In this document: positions 31,568 through 39,350 of the stretch, piece after piece
How positions within the stretch are numbered: the stretch's first letter is position 1
Layout of the letters: the number at the start of each line of letters is the position of its first letter
Origin: a virus
Length of the DNA: 55,139 nucleotides
Direction: 5' to 3' (one strand)
Virus record (IMG/VR): IMGVR_UViG_3300046457_000152
Span: 1-55,139 of that record
The notes under the pieces: model-generated
What the model was told of the DNA's origin: nothing
Databases searched by the model: none
Seen by the model: only the letters and a program-made list of their open reading frames with translations
Position numbers and translations under genes: made by a program

Positions 31568-32627
31568 CGCCACGATTCGGCACGCGGTCTTCCTCGAAAA
31601 GCTGAAAGCGGGCGAGGTCGGCAAGTTTGCCCCATTCCTGAAGGAGATTGACCGCTCGATTCGCGACAGGCTCACCCAGTCGGATTTGACCGAGTACAAC
31701 GTGAAGCGGCTGGAGGCGTTGCTGAAAGAGGTCGATAGCTTGCTGCTGGGCATCTTCGACCGATACAGCGCGCAACTGAACCTCGACCTGATCGACATCG
31801 CCAATTACGAGGCTGAGTTTGAAGCGTCGAGCCTGGCCCGGTCGGCGCCGGTTGGCGTGTCGCTTGATGTGGTCGCGCCGACGGCAGCAGCTATCCGCAC
31901 TGCGGTGCTGACCAATCCTCTCAGTGTGCGCGGCACCGGTGGCGGCAAGTTGCTGAAGGCGTTCATCAAGGGCTGGACCACCGCTGAGCGCGACCGCGTC
32001 ACCGGCACGATCCGGCAGGGCTTCTTCGAAGGACAAACGAACTTTCAGATCATCCGCAACATCCGCGGTACCAAGGCGGCAGGGTACAAAGACGGCGTTC
32101 TGGCAACGACAAATCGCAACGCCAGCACGGTCGTGCATACCGCGATTCAACATGTGTCGTCTCAGGCGCGCATGGAGGTTGCCAAGGCCAACACGGACAT
32201 CGTGTCCGAGGTTGAAATGGTTGCCACGCTGGACAGGAAGACCAGTCAGCAATGTCGGTCAATGGACAAACGACGGTTTCCGATCGACTCCGGGCCGCGA
32301 CCGCCGTTTCACCCGAACTGCCGGACCACGTTCGTTCTGCTGACCAAGCTCAGCGAGATGTTCGCCAAAGGTGCTACCCGGGCGTCGGTGGGCGCAGATG
32401 GAGCGGGGCAGGTCAGTGCAGGTCTGGACTATTACCACTGGCTTCAGCAGCAGCCAGCGTCGTTTCAGGATGTGGCAATAGGGCCGGTGCGGGCGAAGTT
32501 GTTTCGCGAGGGCGGGTTGAGCGTCCAGCGCTTTACCGAGCTGCAGATTGATCGCAATTTTACACCTCTTACCCTTGCGCAGATGAAGTCTCTTGAGCCT
32601 CTTGCATTTGAGCGATCAGGGCTTTAG
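31542..32627 (+). CDS. Minor head/morphogenesis protein, SPP1 gp7 / Mu gpF-like
   Basis: A 361-residue protein with the C-terminal Mu F-like signature ATLDRKTSQQCRSMDKRRFPIDSGPRPPFHPNCRTTF. The Cys/His set (QQC, HPNC) is typical. It is incorporated in few copies and helps capsid maturation or DNA ejection. Follows the portal gene, as usual. Confidence 0.9.
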   Translation: MAANQAILDATIRHAVFLEKLKAGEVGKFAPFLKEIDRSIRDRLTQSDLTEYNVKRLEALLKEVDSLLLGIFDRYSAQLNLDLIDIANYEAEFEASSLARSAPVGVSLDVVAPTAAAIRTAVLTNPLSVRGTGGGKLLKAFIKGWTTAERDRVTGTIRQGFFEGQTNFQIIRNIRGTKAAGYKDGVLATTNRNASTVVHTAIQHVSSQARMEVAKANTDIVSEVEMVATLDRKTSQQCRSMDKRRFPIDSGPRPPFHPNCRTTFVLLTKLSEMFAKGATRASVGADGAGQVSAGLDYYHWLQQQPASFQDVAIGPVRAKLFREGGLSVQRFTELQIDRNFTPLTLAQMKSLEPLAFERSGL

Positions 32628-32673
32628 GTATGGTAAATTGCCATCATTTCTAGCACTTGGTTGGTTCAATGAA

Positions 32674-33186
32674 ATGAAGTTGGTTTTTTGCTTTGTCGCT
32701 ATCTTTTTGTTGGTCGTTGCGGGCTTGTTAGGGCTGGTAGCGGGAATCAATCTAAACCCTCAGTCAACGGTAAGGTATGTTCCTGATTGGGGTAGTCTGG
32801 GAGATTGGGTCGCAGGTATATCTGGCCTTTTCACATTTTGTGTCGCGTTTATTGCAATGAACGCATGGCGAGTTCAAGAGCGCCAGCGACTGGTCCTGCA
32901 GTGGAAAGCTGATCTCGTCGACTACACCTATACACTTCCTTATCTTGGTGAATATCTGTTCTGGCCGAGAGACAAAGATGATATCGATAGGATCGCCGGT
33001 AAGTTTTATGGATGCATCAAAAGCTACATGCTAATGATTGAGTATGTGGAGGCTGAAAAAATGGAGTTTTATAAGCTTATCTGGAGCCAAGTCCACGCGG
33101 CTCATGACGCGTACTCCATGAAAGGACAGGCGAAATCTGAGACGAACGCTGTATTCGTACAGGCATATTTAAATAAATTTCTTTAA
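32674..33186 (+). CDS. Membrane moron in the head gene cluster
   Basis: ATG 32674 (MKLVFCFVAIFLLVVAGLLGLV) gives 170 residues with two hydrophobic segments (about 3-25 and 46-64) and a soluble C-terminal half. The earlier in-frame start at 32593 would overlap the preceding gene. It is clearly AT-richer than the flanking head genes and has its own terminator, so it is an inserted moron; a role in the lysogen (exclusion, membrane change) is inferred. Confidence 0.7.
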   Translation: MKLVFCFVAIFLLVVAGLLGLVAGINLNPQSTVRYVPDWGSLGDWVAGISGLFTFCVAFIAMNAWRVQERQRLVLQWKADLVDYTYTLPYLGEYLFWPRDKDDIDRIAGKFYGCIKSYMLMIEYVEAEKMEFYKLIWSQVHAAHDAYSMKGQAKSETNAVFVQAYLNKFL

Positions 33187-33202
33187 GTAGACAAACTGAC
33201 AA

Positions 33203-33223
33203 GCCGCCTTCGGGCGGTTTTTT
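33203..33223 (+). terminator. Terminator after the membrane moron
   Basis: CCGCC-TTCG-GGCGG with a UUCG tetraloop followed by seven T. Confidence 0.88.
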
Positions 33224-33267
33224 TATGCCTGCAAAGCGGGCAACACATACCCAAGGGGTGCATCAAC

Positions 33268-33996
33268 GTGGCAGAAGAAAACGAAATCGACCTGGACAAT
33301 CCGGCAATCAAGGCCGCTATCGCGACTGCCGTTGAAGCATCTGTTTCGGGCCTGAAAACCAAGAACACGGAGCTGCTGGGCAAGCTCAAAGACACCGCCG
33401 GCAAGTTGACCCAGTTCGAAACCCAGTTCGAAGGCATCGACATCGACGCCGTGAAAGGCCTGCTGAGTCGTGCCGGCCAAGACGAAGAAACCAAGCTGCT
33501 GACAGAGGGCAAGGTGGATGAAGTCTTTAATCGCCGGACCGAGCGCCTGCGAGCCGATACCGACAGGCAGTTGAAGGCCGTTACGGCACGCGCCGAGAAG
33601 GCTGAAGCGTTTGCCGCCAAGTTCCAGGGCAAAGTCCTGGGGGATTCGGTTCGTGGCGCAGCATTGAAAGCCGGCGCACTGCCGGAAGCAACCGACGACA
33701 TCATCCTGCGCGCCAAGGGCGTGTTCTCGCTGAACGAAGAGGGTGAAGCGGTCGCCGTCGATGAATCCGGTCAGATCATCCTCGGCAAAGACGGCAAGAC
33801 CCCTCTGACTCCGCTCGAATGGGCGGAATCTCTGCGCGAAAGCGCACCTCATCTGTGGCCAAGGGCCTCAGGGACACAAGCCCCGGGCGGGGGTAGCGGC
33901 CAGGCTGCATTCAAGCGCTCCGAAATGACTGCCGAGCAAAAGCGCGACTACCAGCGCAAGCACGGCCAAACCGCATATCTGCAATTGCCCAAGTAA
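33268..33996 (+). CDS. Capsid scaffolding protein
   Basis: A 242-residue, highly charged, helical protein just before the major capsid gene. Long coiled-coil (KTKNTELLGKLKDTAGKLTQFETQF... RRTERLRADTDRQLKAVTARAEKAEAFAAKFQ), an SGT linker and a basic C-terminal tail (KRSEMTAEQKRDYQRKHG) that would bind coat protein. GTG start after AAGGGG. Confidence 0.88.
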   Translation: MAEENEIDLDNPAIKAAIATAVEASVSGLKTKNTELLGKLKDTAGKLTQFETQFEGIDIDAVKGLLSRAGQDEETKLLTEGKVDEVFNRRTERLRADTDRQLKAVTARAEKAEAFAAKFQGKVLGDSVRGAALKAGALPEATDDIILRAKGVFSLNEEGEAVAVDESGQIILGKDGKTPLTPLEWAESLRESAPHLWPRASGTQAPGGGSGQAAFKRSEMTAEQKRDYQRKHGQTAYLQLPK

Positions 33997-34008
33997 GGGG
34001 ATTCACCC

Positions 34009-34971
34009 ATGGCAACGACTGTTAACAGCGACCTGATCATCTACAACGATGAGGCGCAAACTGCATACCTGGAGCGTGTTCAAGACAACCTCGATGTGTT
34101 CAACGCATCGTCCAACGGCGCGATCGTGCTCGACAACGAGCTGATCGAAGGCGACTTCCGCAAGCGCTCGTTCTACAAGATCGGCGGCTCGCTGGAACAT
34201 CGCGATGTCAACTCCACCGGCAAGGTGACCGCGAAGAAGATCGGCGCTGGCGAAGCCGTTGGTGTCAAAGCTCCGTGGAAGTACGGCCCGTACCAGACCA
34301 CCGAAGAAGCATTCAAACGCCGTGGTCGCCCAGTCGACGAGTTTTCTCAGATCATCGGCGCCGACGTTGCAGACGCAACGCTGGAAGGCTTCATCCAGTA
34401 CGCCACTGCTGCGCTGCGCGCCTCGATCAGCTCCAACGCTGAAATGGTGGTTACGGCCAACATCGAAACCGACGGCAAGAAGACGCTGACCCGCGGCATG
34501 CGCAAGTTCGGTGACAAGTTCGGCCGCATCGCGCTGTGGGTCATGCACTCCAGCGCTTACTTCGACATTGTCGACGAGGCAATCGCGAACAAGGTCTACG
34601 AAGAGGCGGGCGTCGTCATCTACGGCGGTCTGCCAGGCACTCTCGGCAAGCCGGTGCTGGTCACCGACACCGCTCCCGCAGATGTGATCTTCGGCCTGCT
34701 GCCAAACGCTGTTGTGATCACTGAGTCTCAAGCTCCAGGCTTTCGCTCGTACGCGGTCAACGACGAAGAGAACCTAGGTATCGGCTACCGCGCTGAAGGT
34801 ACCGTCAACATCGATGTTCTCGGCTACAGCTGGAAGGAAACCGCTGGCGGTGCGAACCCTACGCTTGCCGCTGTAGGTTCGGCTGCGAACTGGGTTAAGC
34901 ATTCCAACAGCAACAAAGTGACTGCTGGTGTGCTGATCACTCTGACCACTACGCCACCAGCCGGCGGCTGA
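34009..34971 (+). CDS. Major capsid protein
   Basis: A 320-residue protein in the major capsid position, 12 bases after the scaffold gene. Features such as LIIYNDEAQTAYLERVQDNLDVFNASSNGAIVL and WVMHSSAYFDIVDEA with VLVTDTAPAD are those of HK97-fold coat proteins of Pseudomonas siphophages. It ends in a Thr-rich tail. No separate decoration gene is evident. Confidence 0.9.
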   Translation: MATTVNSDLIIYNDEAQTAYLERVQDNLDVFNASSNGAIVLDNELIEGDFRKRSFYKIGGSLEHRDVNSTGKVTAKKIGAGEAVGVKAPWKYGPYQTTEEAFKRRGRPVDEFSQIIGADVADATLEGFIQYATAALRASISSNAEMVVTANIETDGKKTLTRGMRKFGDKFGRIALWVMHSSAYFDIVDEAIANKVYEEAGVVIYGGLPGTLGKPVLVTDTAPADVIFGLLPNAVVITESQAPGFRSYAVNDEENLGIGYRAEGTVNIDVLGYSWKETAGGANPTLAAVGSAANWVKHSNSNKVTAGVLITLTTTPPAGG

Positions 34972-35016
34972 TACTGGCCCTGACAGCGGCCAGCAATGGC
35001 CGCTACGGAGACTTTT

Positions 35017-35610
35017 ATGGAACTGGTTTACTCCACTCAGAATTCGGACTTCGATCCGGAGAAGCGGTACCGCAATCCAGCGCACTTCGATCGGCCTGAA
35101 GCGGGTGTGACACACGCAGTTGTGATCGGCGACTGGCCGAAGGTAGTCGACGCTTACGAGGCGCTCGGCGTCGAAGTATCGGTGACGAAGCCTTTGATCA
35201 GCGAGCCGATTGATTTAGATGGCGCTGCGGTCATTGCCAGCCTGGAGCAGGACAACGCCACGCTGAACGCCGAGCGCGTTGGTGTCATTCGACTGATCGA
35301 GGCCGTTGAAGGCAATGCACCACTTGAACATCCCGGCGCCGGCGAACTGCCGATCCGATTGTTCGATGCGCTGGACGCTGTGCACGACATCATTATTTCG
35401 GTGACCGGCGAGCGCGATAATCTGGCGGGCGAAGTTCAATCCCTGAACGCAGAGATCGAGCGCCTGAAAGCTGCAGCGAGTCAGCCTGTCGAAAATGCCG
35501 AGAAGATCGCAAGCCTCAAAGCGCAGCTCGACGCCGCCAACGTGACGTATCGGGCGAATGCTTCGGTAGAATCGCTGGAAAAGGCAGTTACTGATCTGCA
35601 ACAGGCGTAA
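35017..35610 (+). CDS. Unknown head-region protein with coiled-coil and HeH/LEM-like end
   Basis: Start at ATG 35017 (GGAGACTTTT upstream); 197 residues. N-terminal YRNPAHFDRPEAGVTHAVVIGDWP segment, a coiled-coil (about 125-160), and a C-terminal IASLKAQLDAANVTYRANASVESLEKAVTDL that resembles an HeH/LEM helix-extended-helix motif found at the end of phage head proteins. Role unknown. Confidence 0.68.
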   Translation: MELVYSTQNSDFDPEKRYRNPAHFDRPEAGVTHAVVIGDWPKVVDAYEALGVEVSVTKPLISEPIDLDGAAVIASLEQDNATLNAERVGVIRLIEAVEGNAPLEHPGAGELPIRLFDALDAVHDIIISVTGERDNLAGEVQSLNAEIERLKAAASQPVENAEKIASLKAQLDAANVTYRANASVESLEKAVTDLQQA

Positions 35611-35667
35611 TAATCCGGGTGCCCGGCAACGCGGCATCCGATCCAGAACACCACAGCGAGCTGATTC

Positions 35668-36171
35668 ATGACTCTCATCATTGAGGATGGTACCGGCAAG
35701 CCTGACGCCGAAAGCTACGCATCCGCCGAGGATCTGGCCATGTACGCCGTGAAGTTCGGCGTGACCATCCCTGCGGAAGTGCCAGCACAGGAAGCGCTGC
35801 TGCGCCGGGCTGCGCTGGCAATGGATGGCATGACGTGGAAGGGGCGAAAGTCCAACAGCGAGCAGGCACTGTCGTGGCCGCGCCGAGGTGTTGAGCTGGA
35901 TTACGAGATCAAGCCGGACAATTACCTGCCGGCGCGAATCCAATACGGCCAGATGGCCTTGGCCGCTGAGATCCATCAGGACGATATCGATCCGGTGGAG
36001 AAGCGCAAAGGAGCTGTGCTGCTGGATCGTGTTGAGGGGGCAGTGACACGGCAGTACGCGGCCATCCCAAACACCAGCAATCGACTGCTGCCGGCGGCGC
36101 CTGATCGGCCGAGCGCCACTCAGTTTGCTGATTACCTCCAGAAAAGGGGGCTGTTTGCGGTGCGGGCATAA
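35668..36171 (+). CDS. Head-tail connector, DnaT-like family
   Basis: A 167-residue protein of the family often called putative DnaT-like ssDNA-binding protein: SYASAEDLAMYAVKFGVTIP, LLRRAALAMDGMTWKGRKSNSEQALSWPRRGVELD. Its place between the capsid and closure genes indicates a head-tail adaptor rather than a replication role. Confidence 0.85.
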   Translation: MTLIIEDGTGKPDAESYASAEDLAMYAVKFGVTIPAEVPAQEALLRRAALAMDGMTWKGRKSNSEQALSWPRRGVELDYEIKPDNYLPARIQYGQMALAAEIHQDDIDPVEKRKGAVLLDRVEGAVTRQYAAIPNTSNRLLPAAPDRPSATQFADYLQKRGLFAVRA

Positions 36172-36211
36172 TCGAGCGTAGGCTTGCGACTCCATCAAAA
36201 AGGAAGTCGAT

Positions 36212-36436
36212 ATGGCAGAGCATCAGATAGTTAGAAAATACCCGACTCAGGATGAAAAAGACGCTTGGGATGCTTATGCCAGCGCTGCTCTTTCCTCGCT
36301 TGTTGCTATAGGAAGCGAGCCAAATAAACTGGCGGCTTCAAAGGCCGCACAGTTCGCTACCCTGCTACTCAACGAGCGGAGAGAGTTGTTCCCAGAGAAA
36401 AAGGCGACGGCTCGAAGCGTGCCTCTCAAGCTTTAA
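36212..36436 (+). CDS. Small unknown protein, 74 aa
   Basis: ATG after AAGGAAGTCGAT. Helical (TQDEKDAWDAYASAALSSLVAIG), basic C-terminus. Has its own terminator. No family recognised; it may be a moron. Confidence 0.65.
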   Translation: MAEHQIVRKYPTQDEKDAWDAYASAALSSLVAIGSEPNKLAASKAAQFATLLLNERRELFPEKKATARSVPLKL

Positions 36437-36444
36437 CTCAAACT

Positions 36445-36468
36445 GCCCAGCCATCGCGCTGGGCTTTT
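36445..36468 (+). terminator. Terminator after the 74-aa gene
   Basis: GCCCAGC/GCTGGGC hairpin with a six-base loop, followed by TTTT. Confidence 0.8.
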
Positions 36469-36484
36469 CACATCTGGAGCCACC

Positions 36485-36853
36485 ATGGCCTTCTACGACG
36501 AAATGGCCGTGATGGCTCTGGAGATGATCACAGAGTTCGGCCAGCCCGTGACTATCCGGAAAACGGAGTCGGGCGAGTACGACCCGGAGACAGGCGGCGA
36601 AGCGCCAGGCGCCATCATTGAGCAGACGGCCCAAGGCATACTGCTCGACTTCACCGGACAGGAATTCCAGAACAACAGCCTCATCAAGCAGGGCGACAAG
36701 AAGCTCAAAATCGCCGCGCAGGGTTTGGCCTGGGTGCCTGGACTGCTCGACAAGGTTGTCGCGCAAGGTCGCACCTGGTCAATCGTCCCTCCCTTGAAAG
36801 AAATCAACCCGGCCGGCACGCCGATTCTCTACGAATTGCAGGTTCGAGCATGA
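36485..36853 (+). CDS. Head closure / head-tail joining protein
   Basis: A 122-residue beta-rich protein (GQPVTIRKTESGEYDPETGGE... GILLDFTGQEFQNNSLIKQGDKKLKI) of the head-tail joining type that plugs the connector. ATGA overlap with the next tail gene. Confidence 0.78.
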   Translation: MAFYDEMAVMALEMITEFGQPVTIRKTESGEYDPETGGEAPGAIIEQTAQGILLDFTGQEFQNNSLIKQGDKKLKIAAQGLAWVPGLLDKVVAQGRTWSIVPPLKEINPAGTPILYELQVRA

Positions 36854-37503
36854 GCAAATACTCAGGCCTCAACGGCAGCTTTGCCGAGAACATCCGCCAG
36901 TTTGCCGAGCAAGCCCAGGCGGGGCTCGACGCTACCTTCCGCGAAATCGTGATCGAGATCGGCAGCAGTGTCATTCGCATGTCACCGGTGGGCAATCCTG
37001 AGATCTGGGCGGCGAACGTTGCGCATCGCCAGGCAAACACTGCGGCGGCCGATGCCTACGACTTCAAGGTGGCCGTGCGAAACACGATCATCAACCTGAC
37101 CGACAGCAACTTCACCAAGGCCGGCAAGCTGAAGCGCGGCGTGAAGTACGCAAAGCCGCTAACTAAAACTGAGCGAGACCAGAACTACAACGTGAACGGC
37201 CTGGTCGCGGGCAGCGACTATGTCGGCGGGCGGTTCCGGGGCAACTGGCAGTTCTCAATCGATTCGCCGGCCGACGGCGTGCTCGATCAGATTGATCCGT
37301 CGGGCAACGTCTCGATCGCAGTGCTGAGAGCTCAGGTGCAGTCGCTGACCATTGGGCAGACTGCGTACCTGGTGAACAACCTGCCGTACGCCGTGCCGCT
37401 TGAGTATGGACATTCGAAGCAGGCACCTGGCGGCATGGTGCGCATCACGCTTGCGCGGTTCCAGCAGATCGTCGACGAAGCCATCAGGAACAATCAGGTA
37501 TGA
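36850..37503 (+). CDS. HK97 gp10-like tail completion protein
   Basis: A 217-residue protein with the neck-protein ending NLPYAVPLEYGHSKQAPGGMVRITLARFQ, typical of gp10/Z-like tail completion proteins (a .YA..LEYG.S.QAP.GM signature). Coupled by ATGA on both sides. Confidence 0.88.
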   Translation: MSKYSGLNGSFAENIRQFAEQAQAGLDATFREIVIEIGSSVIRMSPVGNPEIWAANVAHRQANTAAADAYDFKVAVRNTIINLTDSNFTKAGKLKRGVKYAKPLTKTERDQNYNVNGLVAGSDYVGGRFRGNWQFSIDSPADGVLDQIDPSGNVSIAVLRAQVQSLTIGQTAYLVNNLPYAVPLEYGHSKQAPGGMVRITLARFQQIVDEAIRNNQV

Positions 37504-37916
37504 GCCACAACATCATCGCTTCGATCTACGAGGCCAGGCTGATCGCTTGGGCGAAGGCTTTGCCGACGCAGCTCAAGGTTGTCGTCGAGAACGAAGCCTA
37601 TGAGCCCGGAAATGGCGTCACCTACCTGCGAGCTTTCACTCTGCCGGGCGACACCGCAAGCAACACGCTCGGCGGCGATCACAAGCTGTTCACTGGCGTG
37701 TTTCAGGTCAGCATCGTGACGCCGGCGGGCAAGTATCGCGGCGCGGCCGGCGCAATCGCCGACCAGATTGCCGCGCTGTTTCCGCTGTACGAGCGCAACA
37801 CGAAGAATGCATTGACTGTGGTGACCATGACGCCGGTCGATCAGGGGCCAGGTATCCCGGACGACACGACCTACGCCGTACCGGTTTCTTTCGCATACCG
37901 AGCAGACACCAACTAA
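37500..37916 (+). CDS. Tail terminator, DUF4128 / gpU-like
   Basis: A 138-residue protein, IASIYEARLIAWAKALPTQLKVVVENEAYEP... HKLFTGVFQVSIVTPAGKYRGAAGAIADQIAALFP, the DUF4128 tail-terminator pattern. It caps the tail tube. Confidence 0.85.
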   Translation: MSHNIIASIYEARLIAWAKALPTQLKVVVENEAYEPGNGVTYLRAFTLPGDTASNTLGGDHKLFTGVFQVSIVTPAGKYRGAAGAIADQIAALFPLYERNTKNALTVVTMTPVDQGPGIPDDTTYAVPVSFAYRADTN

Positions 37917-37939
37917 TACGCCCATTGGGCAAACCCAGA

Positions 37940-37960
37940 ACCCGCCCCTTAGCGGGTTTT
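37940..37960 (+). terminator. Hairpin before the tail tube gene
   Basis: ACCCGC/GCGGGT with a six-base loop followed by TTT; it may attenuate rather than end late transcription. Confidence 0.65.
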
Positions 37961-37986
37961 GTCATTTCTGCAAAGAGGAAACACCA

Positions 37987-38643
37987 ATGGCTGGCATTCA
38001 AATGCCCAACGGCGCAACTTTCGAAATTGCTTCCGCCTATGGCGCTGCAATCCCATTCACCGCACTGACCAATGCCAGCCCGGCAGTGGCGACCGCGGCA
38101 GCCCACGGACTGGCCGAGGGCGACATTATCGCCGTCAGCTCTGGCTGGACCCGCCTGGACGGCCGCGCCGTGCAAGTCGGCGAGATTGCCAGCGGCACCT
38201 TTGCGCTCGATGGCGTGAATACCACGAACATTCAGCAATATCCGGCCGGTTCGGGCGTTGGTACCGCTCGCGAGGTGACGACCTTCACCGAGATCTCGAA
38301 AATCACCGAGCTCGGGTCGAGCGGCGGCGACCAGCAGTTTCTGACGTTCGGCTTCCTGGCTGACGATGATGACCGACAGATGCCGACCACCAAGAACCCG
38401 ATCACGCTCACCATCACGGTCGCCGACGATTCATCGCAGCCCTACGTCGATGTCTGCGAAGCGGCGGACGATGACAAGCAGGCCCGCGTTCTGCGCCTGA
38501 ACCTGCCGGGCGGCAGCCGGATCATCTACAACGGCTACGTATCGATCACCTCGACCCCAACCATGTCGCGCAACAACCTGATGACCCGCGTTATCAGCAT
38601 CGCACTGACCGGCCGACCAACCCGTTACAGCGCTTCGGCGTAA
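37987..38643 (+). CDS. Major tail tube protein
   Basis: A 218-residue protein with the siphophage tail tube pattern: residues 1-30 and 90-218 form the tube fold, with an inserted NASPAVATAAAHGLAEGDIIAVSSGWTRLDGRAVQVG Ig-like/beta segment (about 30-85). Followed by the chaperone genes, as in lambda V. Confidence 0.87.
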   Translation: MAGIQMPNGATFEIASAYGAAIPFTALTNASPAVATAAAHGLAEGDIIAVSSGWTRLDGRAVQVGEIASGTFALDGVNTTNIQQYPAGSGVGTAREVTTFTEISKITELGSSGGDQQFLTFGFLADDDDRQMPTTKNPITLTITVADDSSQPYVDVCEAADDDKQARVLRLNLPGGSRIIYNGYVSITSTPTMSRNNLMTRVISIALTGRPTRYSASA

Positions 38644-38652
38644 GGAAGGCAC

Positions 38653-39033
38653 ATGGCAAAGTTCACACTCGCCCGGAATCCTACCTTCAAGCATGTCGTC
38701 ATGCTGCCAACGGTCGGCGGCGATCCGGTTAGCGTCGAGTTCGAGTTCAAATATCGCGATCGCACCGAACTGGCTGGCCTTTACGCAGAGTGGGGTGAGC
38801 GTCATAAGGCGCTCAAGGAGAAAGCGGAAGAGGCTGACATCGAGCAGTTCACTGCCTTGCTGATTGATTTGCAGGTCGAGCAGTTGAAAGCAATCGTCGT
38901 CGGCTGGGATATCGCCGAAGAGTTCACCGACGAAAACCTGCGCATCCTGGTCAGCTCCATCGCCGCCACTCCGGGCGCGGTGTTGGCCGCTTACTCGGAT
39001 GCCTTCGGCAAGGCTCGCCTGGGAAACTCCTAA
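38653..39033 (+). CDS. Tail assembly chaperone gpG-like
   Basis: A 126-residue protein (AKFTLARNPTFKHVVMLPTVGGDPVSVEFEFKYRDRTELA) of the lambda G type; binds the tape measure during tail assembly. Its last codons contain the slippery heptamer GGGAAAC (39021-39027), followed three codons later by TAA, so part of the ribosomes make the longer fusion. Confidence 0.88.
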   Translation: MAKFTLARNPTFKHVVMLPTVGGDPVSVEFEFKYRDRTELAGLYAEWGERHKALKEKAEEADIEQFTALLIDLQVEQLKAIVVGWDIAEEFTDENLRILVSSIAATPGAVLAAYSDAFGKARLGNS

Positions 39034-39350
39034 GCGTCTCCCGCAAGCTGTACGAGCCGGGACCGTCAGCCGCATCGCTGGTGGCCTTCGGCCTTTCCCT
39101 ACGCGACATACCCGATGAAATCTGTGAGGTCTGGCCGGATGTCTGGCAGGCCTTCAAGGTCTTCGAGGCTATGAGCACTCAGTGGCGTACAGGCGCGTGC
39201 GGCGCTACCGGACTCGATTACACGTCAATTCGCCATGTCGCCGGCTTTCTTGGGCTTGCCCGGTCGGATGTCGCCGACGTCTTTCCGGATATCCGTGTCA
39301 TGGAAGCCGAAGCCCTGCGGGTGATGGCGGAACAGAGGGACAGTAAATGA
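38653..39350 (+). CDS. Tail assembly chaperone gpGT-like fusion by -1 frameshift
   Basis: After a -1 shift at GGGAAAC the frame continues without stop (GGG AAA CTC CTA ...) through SVSRKLYEPGPSAASLVAFGLSLRD and joins the DUF1799 region (about 39081-39350). The fusion has 232 residues. DUF1799 in this place is the T part of lambda-type G-T chaperones. The frame has no good start of its own (GTG 39081 only), which supports the frameshift. It overlaps the tape measure start by ATGA (39347-39350). Confidence 0.85.
39021..39027 (+). other. Programmed -1 ribosomal frameshift site GGGAAAC
   Basis: G-GGA-AAC in the G frame has the X-XXY-YYZ form (lambda uses GGGAAAG in the same place) and leads exactly into the DUF1799 frame. 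Confidence 0.85.

Noticed and set aside
31374-32252. 292-codon minus-strand ORF
   Set aside because: Antisense to portal and gpF-like genes; Arg/His-rich as typical of GC-rich shadows.
35215-36198. 327-codon minus-strand ORF
   Set aside because: Antisense shadow of two head genes.
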